Source of the DNA: DATAYA01 sp036272815
Lineage (GTDB): Bacteria; Pseudomonadota; Alphaproteobacteria; Acetobacterales; Acetobacteraceae
Length of the DNA stretch: 9,042 nt
Assembly (NCBI GenBank): GCA_036272815.1
Contig: DATAYA010000351.1
Location: 1 to 9,042, forward strand
Direction: 5' to 3'
Shown here: positions 6,062-9,042 of the stretch, piece by piece
Layout: each line of letters starts with the position of its first letter
Numbering within the stretch: the stretch's first letter is position 1
Notes under the pieces: model-generated
What the model saw: only the letters and a program-made list of their open reading frames with translations
Database searches by the model: none
What the model was told of the DNA's origin: nothing
Program-made: the position numbers and the translations under genes

Positions 6062-6111
6062 CGGGATCGGGAGTGGCGCGCCCTCCGCCGCAAGCTGACC
6101 GCAGGACGCCG

Positions 6112-7011
6112 TCACTCGCCGAGCACGGCGCCGCCCAACTGCTCGCTGAGCCGCGCCGCCGCCGTATGGTCCTGTTCCGGCCCGAGCACGCTCGCGGCAC
6201 TCGCCCACATCTCGCGGCAGAGGGCGGCGAACGGCGTGGGCGTCGCGGTGTCGCGCCCGACTTCGAGCGCGATGCTGAGATCCTTGACCATCAGGTCCAG
6301 CCCGAAGCCGGAATTGAACGCGCGCGACAGCACGAACTGCCGGAACTTCTTCTGCGTGCTGTTGTTCATGCCGGTCGAGGCATTGAGCACGTCGACCATC
6401 AGCGCCGGGTCGAGGCCGAATTTCTGCCCGATCAGCAGCGCCTCGATCCCGATCAGGAAACCGCCGGCGGAGACGAGGTTGTTCAGCGCCTTCATCGCCT
6501 GCCCGGCGCCGATCCCGCCGCAGCGATGGATCGAGCTTCCCATCGCATGCAGCAACGGCTCCGCACGGTCGATCAGCGCCGCGTCGCCGCCGGCGAGGAT
6601 TGCGAGATCGCCGGTCCGCGCGCGCGCGACGCCGCCCGAGACCGGGCAGTCGATCATCGCCGCCCCGACCGCTTCCAGCTCGGCCGCCAGCGCGCGCGTG
6701 ATGCCGGGGACGCCGGACGACATCTCGACCACGATTGCGCCCGGAGACAGCCGATCCTTGATCGCGCCGATCACCTCCGAGACATGGCTGCTCGTCGGCA
6801 GGATCGTGACCACCGCATCGGCGCCGGATGCAGCCGCCGCTGCATCGGCCGCCGCGCTGCCACCCGCCTCCTTCAGAAATTGCTCGGTCCGCTCAGCAAC
6901 GGTGTCAAACGCCGTCACGTCAAACCCGGCCCGCACGAGATTGACCGCCATCGGCCAGCCCATGTTGCCGATGCCGATGAAGCCGACGCGCCGGATCGCG
7001 GACGGGCTCAC
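6112..7011 (-). CDS. NAD(P)-dependent beta-hydroxyacid dehydrogenase, 3-hydroxyisobutyrate dehydrogenase family (299 aa)
   Basis: Soluble oxidoreductase that oxidises a beta-hydroxy acid (or reduces the semialdehyde). Family hallmarks are all present: the Rossmann loop GFIGIGNMGWPM at 10-21, the substrate-binding DCPVSGG at 121-127, the catalytic lysine K174 in GQAMKALNNLV with N177/N178, and KDLSIAL at 243-249 near the active site. Length is normal for the family. The family also includes tartronate semialdehyde reductase, glyoxylate/succinic semialdehyde reductases and others, so the substrate cannot be set. Start is GTG at 7011, which shares one base with the TAG stop of the upstream decarboxylase-like gene (TAGTG), implying translational coupling. 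It is the last gene of the leftward operon. The 50-nt gap to the convergent MaoC gene holds no convincing terminator. Confidence 0.9.
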   Translation of the reverse strand: MSPSAIRRVGFIGIGNMGWPMAVNLVRAGFDVTAFDTVAERTEQFLKEAGGSAAADAAAAASGADAVVTILPTSSHVSEVIGAIKDRLSPGAIVVEMSSGVPGITRALAAELEAVGAAMIDCPVSGGVARARTGDLAILAGGDAALIDRAEPLLHAMGSSIHRCGGIGAGQAMKALNNLVSAGGFLIGIEALLIGQKFGLDPALMVDVLNASTGMNNSTQKKFRQFVLSRAFNSGFGLDLMVKDLSIALEVGRDTATPTPFAALCREMWASAASVLGPEQDHTAAARLSEQLGGAVLGE

Positions 7012-7415
7012 TACGGCTTCACCGCCGCGCCGGTGATCGCGCCTTCCGCCAACAGCACCTCATGCGCCGCCTTGAACGCATCGAGCCCGGCGGGGATGCC
7101 GCAATAGACGGTCGCGTGCAGCAGGATTTCCCTGATCTGTTCGACCGTCACCCCGTTCGTGAGCGCGCCCTTGACGTGCAGCCGCAGCTCCGCCGGCCGG
7201 CCGAGCGCCGTCAACATGGCGAGGTTCAGCATGCTGCGCGTCTTGCGGTCGAGGCCCTCGCGCGTCCAGGCATAGCCCCAGCACCATTCCGTGGTGATGC
7301 GCTGGAACGCCATCATGAAGTCGTCGGCTTTCGCGAGCCCGCCATCGACATACTCGGCGCCCAGCACCGCGCGGCGCACCTGCAAGCCCTTCTCGAACAT
7401 TTCCGATTCGGCCAT
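7011..7415 (-). CDS. Carboxymuconolactone decarboxylase-like protein, PcaC-like (134 aa)
   Basis: Member of the CMD/AhpD-like all-alpha family. The sequence shows the PcaC-type pattern: W-C-W-GYAWTREGLDRKTRSMLNLAML around 44-69, LRLHVKGALTNGVT 78-90, EQIREILLHATVYCGIPAG 92-110, ending in a short tail after AAHEVLLAEG. PcaC converts 4-carboxymuconolactone to 3-oxoadipate enol-lactone in protocatechuate degradation, but many family members have other or unknown roles. No other pca gene is visible, so I do not assign that reaction. The CxxC of AhpD-type peroxidase relatives is absent (only C45 and C105), arguing against a peroxidase role. ATG at 7415 is preceded by GGGAG (7426-7422) at 6-nt spacing; the open frame extends further upstream but that part overlaps the crotonase gene and is not coding. 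The gap to the crotonase gene is 32 nt. Confidence 0.85.
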   Translation of the reverse strand: MAESEMFEKGLQVRRAVLGAEYVDGGLAKADDFMMAFQRITTEWCWGYAWTREGLDRKTRSMLNLAMLTALGRPAELRLHVKGALTNGVTVEQIREILLHATVYCGIPAGLDAFKAAHEVLLAEGAITGAAVKP

Positions 7416-7447
7416 GGGAGTCTCCCGACAGATTGCCCTGTTGCGGA

Positions 7448-8251
7448 TCAGGCGCCCTGCCAGTTCGGGCGGCGCTTGCTCAGGAAGGCATCCATGCCCT
7501 CGCGGAAATCCGCACTCATGTAGCACATCAGCACGAGGTCGTGGCCTTCCTCGGGACGCATCCGCTCCTTGATCCGGCGCAGCGCCTCCTTGGTCGCGCG
7601 CAAGGTCAGCGGCGCCTGCCCGGCGACGTGCTGCGTGAGTTCCTCGGCGCGCGTCATGAGAGCCGCGTGGTCGGGCAGCACCTCGCTCACCAGGCCGATC
7701 GACTTCGCCTCCTCGGCCTCGATCAGGCGCGAGGTGAACACGAGGTCCTTCACGCGCGCCGGGCCGACAAGTGCTGCGAACCGCGTGGTGTTGGAGATCG
7801 ACAGGCAGTTGCCCAGCGTGCGCGCGATCGGGAAGCCGAAGCGCGCGTTGGCATTGGCGATGCGCAAGTCGCAGCAGGCGGCGATGCCGGCGCCGCCGCC
7901 GGTGCAGGCGCCGGAGATGGCAGCGATCGTCGGCAGCGGACACGCCTCCAGAACGCCGAGCACGCGGTCGATCCGCTCCTCGTAGCCGAGCGCGTCTTCG
8001 GGCGATTTGAAGGCGCGGAACTGTGCGATGTCGGTGCCCGCCGCGAAGGCGCGCTCGCCCGCACCGGTCAGCAGCAGCGCGTGGATGGAACGATCGCTCG
8101 GCGCCTCGGCGCAGATTTCCGCCATGCGCTCGTACATCGCGAACGTCATCGCGTTGCGCGACTGCGGCCGGTTGAAGGTGATGCGGCCGATGCCGTCGCG
8201 CACCTCGTAGAGCAGGTCGTCGGTGTCCGCCTGCGGCGTCGTGCTGTCCAT
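7448..8251 (-). CDS. Enoyl-CoA hydratase/isomerase (crotonase) family protein lacking both canonical catalytic Glu (267 aa)
   Basis: Crotonase-fold enzyme acting on a CoA thioester. The oxyanion-hole elements are present: AFAAGTDI (68-75) and GACTGGGAGIAACCDLRIA (114-132). Aligned by eye with rat enoyl-CoA hydratase, its Glu144 position is G122 (GGGAGIA for GGGCELA) and its Glu164 position is I142 (FGFPI for FGQPE), so classical syn-hydration of enoyl-CoA is unlikely. Crotonase relatives with other residues act as decarboxylases, hydrolases, isomerases or C-C lyases. The FGFPIARTLGNCLSISN segment looks characteristic of a distinct subfamily. Start: two adjacent ATGs, 8254 and 8251; GGGAG at 8262-8258 lies 3 and 6 nt from them, favouring 8251. 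The gene sits 19 nt after the ABC ATPase and 32 nt before the decarboxylase-like gene, in one probable operon. Confidence 0.85.
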   Translation of the reverse strand: MDSTTPQADTDDLLYEVRDGIGRITFNRPQSRNAMTFAMYERMAEICAEAPSDRSIHALLLTGAGERAFAAGTDIAQFRAFKSPEDALGYEERIDRVLGVLEACPLPTIAAISGACTGGGAGIAACCDLRIANANARFGFPIARTLGNCLSISNTTRFAALVGPARVKDLVFTSRLIEAEEAKSIGLVSEVLPDHAALMTRAEELTQHVAGQAPLTLRATKEALRRIKERMRPEEGHDLVLMCYMSADFREGMDAFLSKRRPNWQGA

Positions 8252-8270
8252 CATCGTCTCCCGTGGGGCG

Positions 8271-9042
8271 TCATGCCGCGATCGGCGCCATCTGGCGCGG
8301 GTTGAATTCCAGCCAGACATCGTCGCCGACGGCAAATACCTGATGCGGCAGCGCCGAGACCTTCAGCCGCAATTCGTCGTTTGCGGGCGAGACCACGTAA
8401 TCCCAGGATTCGCCCAGGAACGCGCGCTCGACCAGCCGCCCGGGCACCAGGCAGGCGTTCCCGGACGCGGGCGGTGTCGCGTGCAGTGCGATGCTCTGCG
8501 GCCGCACCGAGAACACCACATTGCCGGCGAGCGCCGCGCCATCATCGTCGAACATCCCGCGCGGCAGGCCGAACTTGCCGAACCGGACGTGCTGGCCGTC
8601 GCACTCGCCCTCGATCAGGTTGGTGCGGCCGATGAAGCTGGCGACGAAGCGGGTGCGCGGGCGGGTGTATATTTCGAAGGGTGCATCGATCTGCTCGATG
8701 TGGCCGCCGTTCATCACGGCGATGCGGTCGGACGTGACCATCGCCTCGCCCTGGTCGTGCGTGACATAGACGGTGGTGAAGTGGAAACGGTCGTGCAGGC
8801 GGCGGATTTCGAATCGCATCTCCTCGCGCAGGCTGGCATCGAGGTTCGACAGCGGCTCGTCGAGCAGCAGCACGCGCGGCTCGATCACCACCGCGCGGGC
8901 CAGCGCCACGCGCTGCTGCTGCCCGCCGGACAGCTCCGCCGGATAGCGTCCGGCAAGCGGGCCGAGACGCACCGTCGCTAGAACCTCATCCGTCTTGCGC
9001 CGGATCGTCTCGCGGTCCATGCGCCGCAGCCGGAGCCCGAAG
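8271..9042 (-). CDS. ABC transporter ATP-binding subunit, PotA/FbpC (MalK-like) type, N-terminus outside window
   Basis: Cytoplasmic ATPase that powers import with a periplasmic binding protein and permeases, presumably encoded upstream beyond the right edge. The frame is open through 9042, where the upstream residues read FGLRLRR before Met at 9020. That Met is internal, because the Walker A and Q-loop regions expected before it are missing. Counting from it: signature LSGGQQQRVALARA 30-43, Walker B VLLLDEPLSNLDA 50-62 with catalytic E55, H-loop YVTHDQGEAM 85-94, family segment YTRPRTRFVASFIGRTN 118-134, then a TOBE-type C-terminal domain (VFSVRPQSIAL 169-179 onward). This architecture is used for polyamines, iron(III), thiamine, sulfate or phosphonates, so substrate is not assigned. 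The stop is 19 nt before the crotonase start, which links transport to the catabolic genes. Confidence 0.92.
   Translation of the reverse strand, partial: FGLRLRRMDRETIRRKTDEVLATVRLGPLAGRYPAELSGGQQQRVALARAVVIEPRVLLLDEPLSNLDASLREEMRFEIRRLHDRFHFTTVYVTHDQGEAMVTSDRIAVMNGGHIEQIDAPFEIYTRPRTRFVASFIGRTNLIEGECDGQHVRFGKFGLPRGMFDDDGAALAGNVVFSVRPQSIALHATPPASGNACLVPGRLVERAFLGESWDYVVSPANDELRLKVSALPHQVFAVGDDVWLEFNPRQMAPIAA

Noticed and set aside
6062..6111. Possible bidirectional terminator between the convergent operons (GGAG...CTCC near 6070-6086)
   Set aside because: The stem is only about four base pairs and there is no T-run on either strand.
7416..7943. Extended N-terminus of the decarboxylase-like frame
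   Set aside because: The extension lies in another frame within the crotonase gene and is Arg/His-rich; ATG at 7415 has a good Shine-Dalgarno and starts the family-like sequence.
8223..8981. Plus-strand open frame opposite the ABC ATPase
   Set aside because: Antisense to a clear ABC ATPase with signature and Walker B motifs; the translation has no recognisable family.
1..9042. CRISPR array, insertion sequence or riboswitch
   Set aside because: No regularly spaced repeats, no transposase motif or terminal inverted repeats, and no leader long enough or with recognisable riboswitch elements was seen.

Overview
The window is high-GC DNA of alphaproteobacterial character. It has group-typical promoters (CTTGNC/TTGACT-17-CTATTG/ACATAT), four- and one-base gene overlaps, and a tRNA-Arg(CCU) interrupted by a group I intron, an arrangement known from alphaproteobacteria such as Agrobacterium. 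Genus cannot be fixed from the sequence. No replication genes, rRNA, CRISPR array or insertion sequence is visible.

Layout, left to right. (1) 1-764, minus strand: the N-terminal two thirds of a phage/island-type tyrosine recombinase that runs off the left edge. (2) 765-882: a more AT-rich gap with a pair of direct repeats that could be integrase arm sites. (3) 883-1200, minus strand: tRNA-Arg(CCU) split in its anticodon loop by a 244-nt group I intron of the compact tRNA-intron (IC3-like) type. The integrase starts about 120 bp beyond the tRNA 3' end, so the tRNA is very probably the attachment site of a genomic island or prophage lying to the left of the window. (4) 1201-1679: no intact gene. 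It holds the tRNA promoter, a frameshifted minus-strand stretch ending in a PEP-CTERM-like motif, and a good promoter facing right. (5) 1680-1886: a small cysteine-containing protein of unknown function.

(6) 1976-6061, plus strand, three closely linked genes: a membrane-anchored WbpM/CapD-type nucleotide-sugar 4,6-dehydratase, a DegT/DnrJ/EryC1/StrS (WbpE-like) PLP sugar aminotransferase, and a double-hotdog MaoC-type dehydratase whose GTG start overlaps the aminotransferase stop. The first two would make a UDP-amino-deoxy-sugar for a surface polysaccharide. The third looks like acyl-CoA metabolism and is an odd partner.

(7) 9042-6112, minus strand, converging on the first operon: an ABC transporter ATPase of the PotA/FbpC type (start beyond the right edge), a crotonase-fold protein lacking both canonical catalytic glutamates, a carboxymuconolactone-decarboxylase-like protein, and a 3-hydroxyisobutyrate-dehydrogenase-family enzyme. 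Short gaps of 19 and 32 nt and a one-base overlap argue for one transcript. This looks like an uptake-plus-catabolism operon for a small organic acid or CoA-linked compound whose identity cannot be read from the sequence. The MaoC gene, although on the other strand, would fit this catabolic set better than the sugar set.

The most notable items are the intron-bearing tRNA used as an apparent island integration site, and the uncharacterised catabolic operon with its glutamate-less crotonase.
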